From assembly GCA_028701815.1 (NCBI GenBank), contig JAQVPY010000115.1, positions 1-7,119 on the forward strand: DNA of 7,119 nt, read 5' to 3'. The DNA is from Bacteroidales bacterium (GTDB lineage Bacteria > Bacteroidota > Bacteroidia > Bacteroidales > BM520). A program made the translations under genes and the position numbers. The notes below the pieces were generated by a model that was not told the DNA's origin, did not search any database, and was given only the letters and a program-made list of their open reading frames with translations. Positions 1 through 7,100 of this stretch are shown piece after piece. Numbering within the stretch: the stretch's first letter is position 1; each line of letters starts with the position of its first letter.

Positions 1-1
1 C

Positions 2-3001
2 GCTCCCACTTTGCACCGTTTGGGAGTACAGGCTTTTGAGCCGATCCTGGTGGAAGGTAAAGCCATCCAGATCCATCCGCTGGTTTGCACCGCATTCAAT
101 GCCGACTTTGACGGCGACCAGATGGCAGTACACGTACCATTGGGCAACGCGGCAATACTTGAAGCGCAATTATTGATGCTTGCATCACATAATATTTTGA
201 ATCCTGCTAATGGCGCGCCTATAACGGTTCCTTCTCAGGACATGGTTCTCGGTCTATATTACATGACGAAAGAGAAGCACAGCACTCCTGAAGAACAGAT
301 ACCTGGCGAAGGCAGCAAGTTCTACTCACCGGAAGAAGTTATAATAGCATATAATGAAAAGCGTGTATCTTTACATGCATGCATAGAGGTTAGAATCAAG
401 AATGCCGACACCGGAAAATATGAAAGAATTCAAACCACGGTAGGTCGTGTATTATTCAACCAGGTTACTCCGGAAGGATATCCATTTATCAATGCCTTGT
501 TGACCAAGAAGCATTTAAGGGACATCATCGGTGAAGTATTGAAAAGGACTAACACATCGAGGACTGCACAGTTCTTGGATGATATTAAGAGTATGGGGTA
601 TAAAATGGCTTTCACAGGTGGATTGTCATTCAACCTTGGAGACGTAATCGTACCAAAGAGCAAAACTGCGATAATAGAAGAAGCCAACAAGGAAGTAGAC
701 TCCATTATGGATGAATATAATATGGGGTTCATCACCAACAATGAAAGATACAACAAAGTCATCGACGTTTGGGGTAATGTTACCACGAAATTGACGAATG
801 AGTTGATAAAGACTATTTCTTCAGACAGGCAGGGGTTCAATCCTGTATGGATGATGATTGAGTCAGGGGCTCGTGGATCTAAAGATCAGATTCGTCAGTT
901 ATGCGGATTAAGGGGACTTATGCAGAAACCGCAGAAGTCTACATCAGCCGGCGGAGAGATCATTGAGAATCCTATTTTGTCGAACTTCAAAGAAGGGTTG
1001 TCGGTTTTGGAATACTTCATTTCCACCCACGGTGCCCGTAAAGGTTTGGCCGATACTGCATTGAAGACAGCTGACGCCGGATATCTTACACGTCGTCTTG
1101 TAGATGTTGCGCAAGATGCCATTATCACAGAGGATGACTGCGGCACATTGAGAGGTCTGACAATAACCGCATTGAAGAAGAATGAGAACATCATGGAGAG
1201 ACTTGCAGATAGAATTATAGGCAGGGTAACATTGCATGATGTATATGATCCACACACAGGAGAGATAATAATCAAGGCAAACGAAGAAATCACGGAAGCG
1301 CTTGCGAACAAGATTGAAGCTGTTGGGATTGAGGGTGTTGAAATTCGTTCAGTATTAACATGTGAATCCAAGCGCGGAGTTTGCGCGAAATGTTATGGCA
1401 GGAACCTGTCGACATCAAAAATGGTTCAAATTGGCGAGGCAGTCGGTGTTATTGCAGCACAATCCATTGGCGAGCCTGGTACCCAGCTTACACTTCGTAC
1501 ATTCCACGTTGGTGGTACCGCAAGTAATATTGGAAGTGAATCCAACATTACAGCGAAATTCGACGGCAGGCTTGAGATTGACGAATTAAGATACGTTCCT
1601 TATGAATCGGGAGAAAGTGGCAAATACGATGTAGTCATCGGTCGTTCCGCTGAGATGAAGATAATAAATGAGACCACGGGAATTGCGTTAACATCCGCAT
1701 ATATACCATACGGTTCGAAGTTATTTTTCAAATCAGGAGCGATTGTTAAGAAAGGTGATCTAATTTGTGAATGGGATGCATATAATGCGAGCATTATTTC
1801 AGACGTTTCAGGTGTTGTATCATTTGAAGCAGTAATTGAAGGTATAACATATCGTTCAGAAATTGACGATCAGACCGGATTTATTGATAGGGTTATTATT
1901 GAGAGCAAGCAGAAATTGAAAGCGCCAATAATCAACATCAACACACCGGACGGTGAATTTATAAAAGGGTTCGACTTACCTGTAGGGGCGCGTATTGCTG
2001 TTGAAGACGGAGCCAAGATCAAAGCCGGTGAAATTTTGGTTAAAATACCAAGGATCATCGGTAAGGCCGGAGACATCACCGGAGGTCTGCCGAGAGTAAC
2101 GGAGTTATTTGAAGCCCGTAATCCTTCCGATCCTGCAGTAGTATCAGAGATAGACGGAGTCGTAACATTCAGCAAGAAGCCGAAACGAGGAAACAGAGAG
2201 GTAATAATCACATCAAGGACAGGTGATGTCAAGAAGTATTTAATTCCTACTTCGAAACAGATTCTTGCGCAAGAGAATGATTATGTTAAAGCCGGCACGC
2301 CATTATCAGAAGGAGCCATGACACCTACTGACATTCTTGCCATCAAGGGTCCCACTAAAGTTCAAGAATATCTTGTCAATGAGATTCAGGAAGTATATCG
2401 TTTACAGAGTGTTAAGATCAATGACAAGCATTTTGAGGTTATAGTACGTCAGATGATGCGTAAGGTTGAAGTAATAGAGCCGGGCGACACTAAATTTCTT
2501 GAAGGCGATTTAGTAAATCGTATTGAGTTCAATGAAGAAAACGACTGGATATATGGCAAGCAATATATAGAAGATGCAGGCGACTCAGATTTTTATCATG
2601 TAGGACAGATCGTCAGTGCCAGGGCTTTTAGGGAAGAGAATTCGACGTTAAAGAGACGTGATCAGCGTCTGATGCAAGCGAGATCGGCGAAGACTGCGAC
2701 TGCGAAACAGGTTTTACAAGGTATTACAAGGGCCTCCTTACAGACGAGCAGTTGGATTTCAGCTGCATCATTCCAAGAGACGACAAAAGTATTGACAGAG
2801 GCATCCATCAGAGCTAAGAGCGATTATCTGCTCGGGTTAAAAGAGAACGTTATTGTCGGAGGCAAGATACCGGCAGGAACGGGCTTAAGGAGATATGCCG
2901 ACCTCATTGTAAGTTCCAAAGACGATCTTGAACAGATTCAGGAAGCTTATGATGAAGAGTCTATGCCTCATGAAGAAGAAGTTGTAGTAACAGAAGATTA
3001 A
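2..3001 (+). CDS. rpoC: DNA-directed RNA polymerase subunit beta' (5'-truncated by window)
   Basis: Largest catalytic subunit of RNA polymerase, about 999 codons here; the N-terminal zinc ribbon and clamp lie before the window. The frame is open from base 2 (Ala-Pro-Thr-Leu-His), so the TTG at base 11 is internal and not a start. Landmarks in order: the NADFDGD motif at 98-118, whose three Asp bind the catalytic magnesium; the bridge helix at about 1034-1117 (starting ARKGLADTALKTADAGYLTR); the second zinc site with Cys codons at 1139, 1361, 1382 and 1391; and the trigger-loop N-terminal half at about 1430-1527 (SIGEPGTQLTLRTFHVGG). About 180 residues of sandwich-hybrid-like insertion (roughly 1530-2065) follow before the trigger region resumes at DITGGLPRVTELFEARNP. 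This matches the position of the SI3 insertion in E. coli RpoC. The conserved C-terminal part (SWISAASFQETTKVL) and an acidic tail follow. It is intact to its TAA stop, with no missing catalytic residue seen. Confidence 0.99.
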   Translation, partial: APTLHRLGVQAFEPILVEGKAIQIHPLVCTAFNADFDGDQMAVHVPLGNAAILEAQLLMLASHNILNPANGAPITVPSQDMVLGLYYMTKEKHSTPEEQIPGEGSKFYSPEEVIIAYNEKRVSLHACIEVRIKNADTGKYERIQTTVGRVLFNQVTPEGYPFINALLTKKHLRDIIGEVLKRTNTSRTAQFLDDIKSMGYKMAFTGGLSFNLGDVIVPKSKTAIIEEANKEVDSIMDEYNMGFITNNERYNKVIDVWGNVTTKLTNELIKTISSDRQGFNPVWMMIESGARGSKDQIRQLCGLRGLMQKPQKSTSAGGEIIENPILSNFKEGLSVLEYFISTHGARKGLADTALKTADAGYLTRRLVDVAQDAIITEDDCGTLRGLTITALKKNENIMERLADRIIGRVTLHDVYDPHTGEIIIKANEEITEALANKIEAVGIEGVEIRSVLTCESKRGVCAKCYGRNLSTSKMVQIGEAVGVIAAQSIGEPGTQLTLRTFHVGGTASNIGSESNITAKFDGRLEIDELRYVPYESGESGKYDVVIGRSAEMKIINETTGIALTSAYIPYGSKLFFKSGAIVKKGDLICEWDAYNASIISDVSGVVSFEAVIEGITYRSEIDDQTGFIDRVIIESKQKLKAPIININTPDGEFIKGFDLPVGARIAVEDGAKIKAGEILVKIPRIIGKAGDITGGLPRVTELFEARNPSDPAVVSEIDGVVTFSKKPKRGNREVIITSRTGDVKKYLIPTSKQILAQENDYVKAGTPLSEGAMTPTDILAIKGPTKVQEYLVNEIQEVYRLQSVKINDKHFEVIVRQMMRKVEVIEPGDTKFLEGDLVNRIEFNEENDWIYGKQYIEDAGDSDFYHVGQIVSARAFREENSTLKRRDQRLMQARSAKTATAKQVLQGITRASLQTSSWISAASFQETTKVLTEASIRAKSDYLLGLKENVIVGGKIPAGTGLRRYADLIVSSKDDLEQIQEAYDEESMPHEEEVVVTED

Positions 3002-3021
3002 AACTTATAACAATAATAATT

Positions 3022-3333
3022 ATGGCTAACAATAACGAACCGAAATTAAACATTGAAATAAGTGATGAAGTAGCCGGTGGGACCTATTCCAATTTGGCTA
3101 TCATCTCACATTCAAGTGCCGAATTCATCGTTGATTTTCTTCAGATGATGCCGGGAGTACCAAAGGCAAAGGTTAAATCGAGGATAATTTTACCTCCTCA
3201 ACACGCCAAAAGGTTGATGAAAGCTCTGATAGAAAACATTCAGAAGTATGAGGCAAAATTTGGGCCGATAGCAGACCAGGAAGGGAAAGAGCAATTTACA
3301 ATTCCATTTAACGGTCCCACGGGACAAGCATAA
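3022..3333 (+). CDS. DUF3467 family small protein
   Basis: 103-residue soluble protein with no signal peptide or membrane segment. It resembles the DUF3467 family (recognised from the NIEISDEVAGGTYSNLA start, the AEFIVDFLQMMPG centre and the ILPPQHAKRLMKAL segment). The function of this family is not known to me. The start follows rpoC by 20 nt of A-rich sequence without a Shine-Dalgarno motif, as is usual in Bacteroidota. The predicted fold is a short beta-rich N-terminal half (about residues 6-60) followed by a helix (about 66-82). Its place directly behind rpoC, in my recollection a recurring arrangement in Bacteroidota, suggests co-transcription with RNA polymerase. A role in transcription would be inference only. 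The next gene starts 5 nt after its stop. Confidence 0.9.
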   Translation: MANNNEPKLNIEISDEVAGGTYSNLAIISHSSAEFIVDFLQMMPGVPKAKVKSRIILPPQHAKRLMKALIENIQKYEAKFGPIADQEGKEQFTIPFNGPTGQA

Positions 3334-3338
3334 GAGTT

Positions 3339-4259
3339 ATGAAAGACGAATCTGCAAATAACACGAAGAAATCGCCGAAGTCGTTATTGTTATTCATAAT
3401 AATCGGCGTATTAGCTGCTTTATCTATTTTTTTGATCATATATCTTTCTACGACAAAATCGAAATTCGACAAATTGTATAACGAGAAAGAGTATCAGCGT
3501 CAAGAATTGATGAATGAATTAGACACTTTAATCAAGGAGCACGAAGCTATAAAAGTCAGTTATGGCGAGCTATCGATGCAATTAGAAGAAAAGGACAGTA
3601 TAATTAATGCTAAGGCAGATGAGATCAAGAAGTTGCTTGGATATGAATGGGAATATGTAAAGATTAAGAAGAAGTTCAATCAACTGCAAAAGATTTCGAA
3701 GTCATACGTCACGCAGATGGATTCCTTATATACTGTTAATGCCACATTAATAGAAGAGAACACCCAGATAAAGAAAGACATTCAGGTAGAGAAGAAAAAA
3801 AATGTCGAATTATCAAAGGAGAAGGCGGCATTAGTAAAGAAGCTTGATGTTGCTTCAGTGATAAAAGCATATGAGGTTGATGCCAGTTGTTTTCATTTAA
3901 CAGGCAGCAATGAGAAGGCAACTGACAAAGCAAAGCGCACAAATCTTATCAGGGTATGTTTTTCATTATTGGAGAACGCTCTTATAGAGACGGACAAATT
4001 AACTGTATACGCGCGTATAGCTTTGCCAGATGGCACAATTATTACTGAAGAAGGTGATGTCAGCACGTTTGTTTTCCAAGGCAATGTACTGCAATATACC
4101 ATGGTTAAAACCATAAATTATAATGGTACGGCCATGAATAATATTTGCATTGACTGGACGAATTATGATTTAACCGAGAGTTTACCCGCAGGGTTATATT
4201 ACATCAATTTATTCACGGAAGATTTTGAAATTGGGCAAACCAGTTTCGAATTAAAATAG
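3339..4259 (+). CDS. Membrane-anchored coiled-coil protein of unknown function
   Basis: 306 residues in three parts. A short Lys-rich N-terminus (KK at 10-11, K14) precedes one hydrophobic segment at about 15-36, probably an uncleaved anchor with the rest in the periplasm by the positive-inside rule. Residues about 40-170 are rich in Lys, Glu, Leu and Gln in a heptad-like pattern, so a long coiled coil is likely. The C-terminal part (about 175-306) is mixed beta-like sequence containing KAKRTNLIRVCFSLLENAL and a run resembling ARIALPDGTII. I recall similar proteins in other Bacteroidales, generally annotated as hypothetical or loosely as SMC-like. That label probably reflects only the coiled coil, since no ATPase motif is visible. 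It sits 5 nt after the DUF3467 gene and 28 nt before yebC, so it is almost certainly in the same operon. A structural or envelope-spanning role is possible but not shown. Confidence 0.85.
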   Translation: MKDESANNTKKSPKSLLLFIIIGVLAALSIFLIIYLSTTKSKFDKLYNEKEYQRQELMNELDTLIKEHEAIKVSYGELSMQLEEKDSIINAKADEIKKLLGYEWEYVKIKKKFNQLQKISKSYVTQMDSLYTVNATLIEENTQIKKDIQVEKKKNVELSKEKAALVKKLDVASVIKAYEVDASCFHLTGSNEKATDKAKRTNLIRVCFSLLENALIETDKLTVYARIALPDGTIITEEGDVSTFVFQGNVLQYTMVKTINYNGTAMNNICIDWTNYDLTESLPAGLYYINLFTEDFEIGQTSFELK

Positions 4260-4288
4260 TTAAATTTTTAACATAAACAAAAAGATAT

Positions 4289-5026
4289 ATGTCAGGACAT
4301 AATAAATGGTCAACAATTAAAAGGAAAAAAGGCGCTAACGATGCAAAGCGTTCTAAAATGTTTTCCAAGATTATTAAAGAGATTACGGTAGCTGTAAAAG
4401 AGGGCGGAGCGGATCCGGATTCCAATCCTCGATTAAGGATGGCGATCACCAATGCTAAAGGTGTAAGTATGCCAAAGGACAATATTTCACGTGCTATTAG
4501 CAAGGGGAAAGACAAAGATACGGCGAACTATTCGGAAGTCTCTTATGAGGGCTACGCTCCTCATGGTATTGCAGTATTTGTAGACTGCACGACAGACAAT
4601 CTGCAACGTACTATTGCTAATGTGCGTTCTATCTTCAACAAATATAACGGGAGTTTAGGCAAAAATGGGTCTTTAGCGTTTTTATTTGACAGAAAAGCCA
4701 TATTCACTATTAATGAGTCCGATGTTAATGAAGACTTCGAATTAGAAGCCATTGATGCAGGAGCAGAAGATTATGATGTTGACGAAGGGATGATAACGGT
4801 AACGACAGCATTTGAGGATTTCGGAGCCATGATGTCGAAGCTTGAAGAGTTGAAAGTTGAGCCCACTAGTGCAGAGATTCAAAGGATTCCTAAAACGACA
4901 GAAAAGATAGGTGTTGATCAGGCAAGAGCTGTTTTAAAAATGATTGACATGCTTGAAGACGATGATGATGTTGTAGATGTTTTCCACAACATGGACATCC
5001 CTGAAGAATTAGTTGACGAGATGTAA
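4289..5026 (+). CDS. yebC: YebC/PmpR/TACO1 family protein
   Basis: 245 residues, the usual length for YebC. The N-terminal signature MSGHNKWSTIKRKKGANDAK followed by SKMFSKIIKEI marks the helical first domain (about 1-75). NPRLRMAITNAKGVSMPKDNISRAI and the YEGYAPHGIAVFVDCTTDN segment lead into the second and third alpha/beta domains, and the C-terminus is acidic (EDDDDVVDVF). Family members were first described as DNA-binding regulators (PmpR, YebC). The mitochondrial homologue TACO1 acts in translation, and recent work links bacterial YebC proteins to ribosomes stalled on proline-rich sequence. Which role applies here cannot be read from sequence. The start is fixed by the universal MSGHNKW motif; the upstream spacer is A-rich with no Shine-Dalgarno. 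It is the last gene before a strong terminator. Confidence 0.97.
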   Translation: MSGHNKWSTIKRKKGANDAKRSKMFSKIIKEITVAVKEGGADPDSNPRLRMAITNAKGVSMPKDNISRAISKGKDKDTANYSEVSYEGYAPHGIAVFVDCTTDNLQRTIANVRSIFNKYNGSLGKNGSLAFLFDRKAIFTINESDVNEDFELEAIDAGAEDYDVDEGMITVTTAFEDFGAMMSKLEELKVEPTSAEIQRIPKTTEKIGVDQARAVLKMIDMLEDDDDVVDVFHNMDIPEELVDEM

Positions 5027-5044
5027 AATAAGGGAATATCTTTG
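5013..5044 (+). promoter_or_regulatory. Possible Bacteroidota-type promoter at the end of yebC
   Basis: TATCTTTG at 5037-5044 fits the TAnnTTTG -7 consensus of the Bacteroidota primary sigma factor. A TTG at 5013-5015 lies 21 nt upstream, near the expected place of the -33 element. Transcription would begin at about 5050 and run at once into the hairpin at 5061-5108. The box has only six fixed bases, so a chance match in a window this size is quite possible. It would make sense as a promoter for the M23 gene with an attenuator-like leader, or for a very short RNA. Confidence 0.3.
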
Positions 5045-5060
5045 TCAACGTTAGAATATT

Positions 5061-5119
5061 AAAATAGGCTATTATTATCATGCGATCATGATAATAATAG
5101 CCTATTTTTGTTTTTTTAG
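5061..5119 (+). terminator. Rho-independent terminator with perfect 22-bp stem
   Basis: Bases 5061-5082 and 5087-5108 are perfect reverse complements separated by the four-base loop CGAT. The stem is AT-rich with a GGCT/AGCC block near its base. The descending arm ends in a T run and is followed by TG and seven more T (5111-5117). Lying 35 nt after the yebC stop, it should end the rpoC-yebC transcript. Because the ascending arm begins with AAAA, it may also work in the opposite direction. Confidence 0.92.
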
Positions 5120-5189
5120 CATTCGAGTAATATTTAAGGATAATAATTTGTGTGAATTTCCCGTTTTAATAAATTGAATTGAGCTTTTT

Positions 5190-6185
5190 ATGAATTTGAT
5201 GCGACATAACACTGAAAGGATAGTAGCAATAATAAGTATAATATTTATATTTTGCGGGCGGGTATGGGCACAGGAAGATCTTGTTCAGTATCTTATGCGC
5301 ATTGAAGGAGAAGAGGATACGGCATCAAGTCAGATAACGATATATGATAAGACCATACTTGACACTATTGATACCGGGAACAAGTTTATTAAGATTTTGA
5401 TTTTCGACGACCACACGTGGGATTACCTGGATCTTGGCAAGCCAGACATTACAGATTTAATTGCAGAAGAGAGTTGGGAGACCGGGGTAATACATTCATA
5501 CAACGATGTAAAGTTGTCGGATATTCCGGAAGAGGTAACGATAGTTTTAATAGACTCCGTGAGCGGGTATAGTGCGCCATATATTGCGAAGGTATATTCC
5601 GGATTCAGGGTTCGGAATGGCAGAGAGCATAAGGGGGTAGATTTACCTTTAAACATAGGAGATCCCGTCAAGTCAGCATTTGATGGGGTTGTGCGAGTTG
5701 CAAAGTCATCACGATATACGGGAGGTTACGGGAATATGTTAGTAATCCGTCACACGAACGGATTAGAGACTTTTTACGCACATTTATCCAAGATTCTGGT
5801 TAAGGAAGGAGAGACAGTAAAGGCGGGGGAGACTGTTGCATTAGGAGGAAATTCTGGCAGGAGTACTGGACCGCATCTTCATTTTGAGACGCGGTATTTG
5901 GGTAAAGCCTTTGATCCGGTAAGATTATTTGATTTTGAGACAGGTGAACTAAGGGACTCTGTTTTCGCTTTAAAGAAGCATTATTTAAACATATATTCAC
6001 ATTACGGACAGAGCGAGAAGCAATCTATTGCGTCATCTCAAAAGTTAGTATACACCATCAAGTCGGGGGATACTCTTAGTAGTATTGCGGCAAAGTATGG
6101 GACAACCGTGGACAAGATCTGTAAATTGAACAATATGTCGAAGAATTCGGTACTACGGGTTGGGACGAAGATAACTGTTCGCTAA
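5190..6185 (+). CDS. Secreted M23 (LytM) peptidoglycan endopeptidase with LysM domain
   Basis: 331 residues. The N-terminus has a signal peptide: charged MNLMRHNTER, a hydrophobic core (about 11-21) and a likely cut after Val-Trp-Ala (residue 27). Residues about 28-140 hold a region I cannot assign to a named domain, although its FDDHTW and VTIVLID segments resemble the same part of related Bacteroides proteins. The M23 zinc peptidase domain (about 135-245) has all expected residues: H147-x3-D151 (HKGVD), H198 (YAHL) and H229-x-H231 (HLHFE). A LysM peptidoglycan-binding domain (288-331, YTIKSGDTLSSIAAKYG) ends the protein. It most likely cleaves peptide cross-links in the periplasm during wall growth or division. 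The ATG at 5199 is an alternative start that would shorten the charged end by three residues. No Shine-Dalgarno is seen. The stop codon lies within a repeat unit. Confidence 0.95.
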   Translation: MNLMRHNTERIVAIISIIFIFCGRVWAQEDLVQYLMRIEGEEDTASSQITIYDKTILDTIDTGNKFIKILIFDDHTWDYLDLGKPDITDLIAEESWETGVIHSYNDVKLSDIPEEVTIVLIDSVSGYSAPYIAKVYSGFRVRNGREHKGVDLPLNIGDPVKSAFDGVVRVAKSSRYTGGYGNMLVIRHTNGLETFYAHLSKILVKEGETVKAGETVALGGNSGRSTGPHLHFETRYLGKAFDPVRLFDFETGELRDSVFALKKHYLNIYSHYGQSEKQSIASSQKLVYTIKSGDTLSSIAAKYGTTVDKICKLNNMSKNSVLRVGTKITVR

Positions 6186-6190
6186 GACTT
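6181..6190. repeat. Short partial repeat unit overlapping the M23 stop codon
   Basis: GCTAAGACTT here is identical to the first ten bases of the full repeat unit at 6236. It contains the TAA stop of the M23 gene (6183-6185). With the next unit it also forms a small inverted repeat, CTAAG (6182-6186) and CTTAG (6193-6197). Confidence 0.6.
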
Positions 6191-6191
6191 C

Positions 6192-6222
6192 GCTTAGACT
6201 TGGGAAGTATCGCATTCGCGAG
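6192..6222. repeat. REP-like repeat, copy 1
   Basis: This 31-base unit matches the copy at 6236-6266 at 25 of 31 positions by eye; bases 5-17 of the unit (AGACTTGGGAAGT) are identical. Its 3' half can form the small hairpin TCGC-attc-GCGA (6210-6213 with 6218-6221). The 13 bases between the two copies include a further possible stem, GGTT/AACC (6222-6225 with 6230-6233). Short imperfect palindromic units close to a RAYT gene suggest REP-like elements, although copies elsewhere in the genome cannot be seen here. Confidence 0.55.
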
Positions 6223-6235
6223 GTTCCTCAACCAT

Positions 6236-6266
6236 GCTAAGACTTGGGAAGTGTCGCTCCCACGAG
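6236..6266. repeat. REP-like repeat, copy 2
   Basis: Second 31-base copy in the same orientation, starting 44 nt after copy 1. It folds as a bulged hairpin: TGGG, one unpaired A, AG, loop TGTCG, then CTCCCA (about 6245-6262). A stem with a bulge is typical of REP sequences. It differs from copy 1 mainly in the 3' half, where the palindrome has changed. Confidence 0.55.
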
Positions 6267-6272
6267 TTTTTT
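6243..6272 (+). terminator. Probable terminator of the M23 gene, formed by repeat copy 2
   Basis: The bulged GC-rich hairpin of repeat copy 2 is followed, after ACGAG-like sequence, by six T (6267-6272) about 60 nt downstream of the M23 stop codon. The stem is short and the T run begins several bases after it, so it is weaker than the terminator behind yebC. The repeat may have been taken over as the transcript end. Confidence 0.5.
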
Positions 6273-6305
6273 CATAAAAAATCTTAAAAAATAGGACAAT
6301 TTACC

Positions 6306-6324
6306 ATTATTGTGGATTAATAAT
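6306..6324. repeat. Small AT-rich hairpin upstream of the transposase gene
   Basis: ATTATT (6306-6311) pairs with AATAAT (6319-6324) around the loop GTGGATT. The segment ATTGTGGATTAAT has a close match (ATTGGGATTAAT) in a second hairpin after the gene at 7083-7100. It lies 65 nt before the transposase start. The remaining spacer to 6389 is AT-rich and shows no recognisable Bacteroidota promoter. Confidence 0.3.
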
Positions 6325-6389
6325 CAGAAGAATTAATAACCAAGCGTGTTATATGACTTCTTATATTATTAATAACAAAATTCAATACT

Positions 6390-7040
6390 ATGGTAACTAA
6401 TTATTTAAAGCCATTAGAAGAAGAACGTGTTTATCATCTTTATAACCAAGGTAATAATCATGAAAAGATCTTTATTAATGATGAGAACAAGCGTTACTTC
6501 AAAGAAAAATTCGAGTACTACATGTGCCCATTTGTAACTATTATCTGTATGTGCCTTATGGACAACCATTTCCACTATCTTATAAGAATTAAAACATGGG
6601 AGGAAATGAAAGAAAGCATAGGACAATTTAGAGGGCTGGCAAAGTTCATAGCCCGAATGGGGTTAATGCAAAACCGAACAATCGCCAGCATGGTAGTCAG
6701 TGAAATGCTTAGACGATTTTTCATGGCTTATGCAAAAGCATTTAATAATATGTATAATCGTTCCGGGAGTCTATTCCGTAAAAACTTTCGGCGAAAGGAA
6801 ATCACCTCTATGCAATATCTGAGAAATATTATCTTATATATTCACAGTAATCCAAGTAAACATGGATATAGACAGGATTTTCGCGATTATCCGTGGAGTA
6901 CATATAACGAATGGTTTGAGCAAAATGCAGTAAGAGAAGAATTTGGCTTTGATATTTACACAATTTTCGGAGAAAAGAATAATTACATTATGTTGCACAT
7001 ATTGAAGAAGGATAGTTACGACGAGAATCAGATTGAATGA
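6390..7040 (+). CDS. RAYT-like Y1/HUH transposase (REP-associated tyrosine transposase family)
   Basis: 216 residues, one Y1_Tnp-type domain. The N-terminal Tyr-His-Leu-Tyr-Asn-Gln-Gly-Asn segment (15-22), the LMDNHFHYLIRI strand with the metal-binding H60-F61-H62 pair, GSLFRKNFRR, and the helix with Y143 and Y150 (YIHSNP) followed by FRDYPWSTY are all as expected of Bacteroidota RAYT-like proteins. Y150 is the likeliest nucleophile that would join DNA through a 5'-phosphotyrosine, by analogy with IS200/IS605 enzymes; this is inferred. The family typically ends with a Phe-Gly-x-Lys stretch and a His, which is seen here (IFGEKNNYIMLH), so the protein appears complete and potentially active. 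No TnpB or other accessory gene is next to it. REP-like repeats lie 124 nt upstream. The ATG start has A/T-rich upstream sequence and no Shine-Dalgarno. The gene looks more AT-rich than the M23 gene before it. Confidence 0.9.
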   Translation: MVTNYLKPLEEERVYHLYNQGNNHEKIFINDENKRYFKEKFEYYMCPFVTIICMCLMDNHFHYLIRIKTWEEMKESIGQFRGLAKFIARMGLMQNRTIASMVVSEMLRRFFMAYAKAFNNMYNRSGSLFRKNFRRKEITSMQYLRNIILYIHSNPSKHGYRQDFRDYPWSTYNEWFEQNAVREEFGFDIYTIFGEKNNYIMLHILKKDSYDENQIE

Positions 7041-7082
7041 AAAATTATTGGACATTTCCGGCACGTCATCCCGTTAACGATT

Positions 7083-7100
7083 ATTAACATTGGGATTAAT
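7083..7100. repeat. Small AT-rich hairpin downstream of the transposase gene
   Basis: ATTAA (7083-7087) pairs with TTAAT (7096-7100) around the loop CATTGGGA. It carries the ATTGGGATTAAT segment shared, with one extra base, with the hairpin upstream of the gene. The remaining sequence from 7041 to 7119 has no gene and no clear terminator. Confidence 0.3.

Noticed and set aside
1..9. CGCTCCCAC at the window start equals part of repeat copy 2 (6255-6263)
   Set aside because: It is conserved rpoC coding sequence (Arg-Ala-Pro-Thr) and the match does not extend, so it is a chance nine-base identity.
430..1371. Minus-strand open frames of 136 and 158 codons opposite rpoC
   Set aside because: They lie wholly opposite strongly conserved rpoC sequence, including the bridge helix, and their translations resemble no family I know.
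11..3001. TTG at base 11 as the start of an rpoC-like gene
   Set aside because: The upstream codons Ala-Pro-Thr (2-10) are conserved RpoC sequence before Leu-His-Arg-Leu-Gly, so the gene is simply cut by the window edge.
4259..4272. AT palindrome GTTAAA-TT-TTTAAC between the coiled-coil gene and yebC, as operator or terminator
   Set aside because: It has no GC pairs apart from its ends, a two-base loop and no T tract after it; such AT palindromes are expected by chance in this composition.
5143..5150. ATAATTTG-like box before the M23 gene as its promoter
   Set aside because: The spacing between TA and TTTG is one base short of TAnnTTTG and no good -33 element lies at the right distance.
6181..6266. 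Repeat cluster as a CRISPR array
   Set aside because: There are only two full, diverged units with a 13-base spacer and a third partial unit 1 base away; there are no cas genes.
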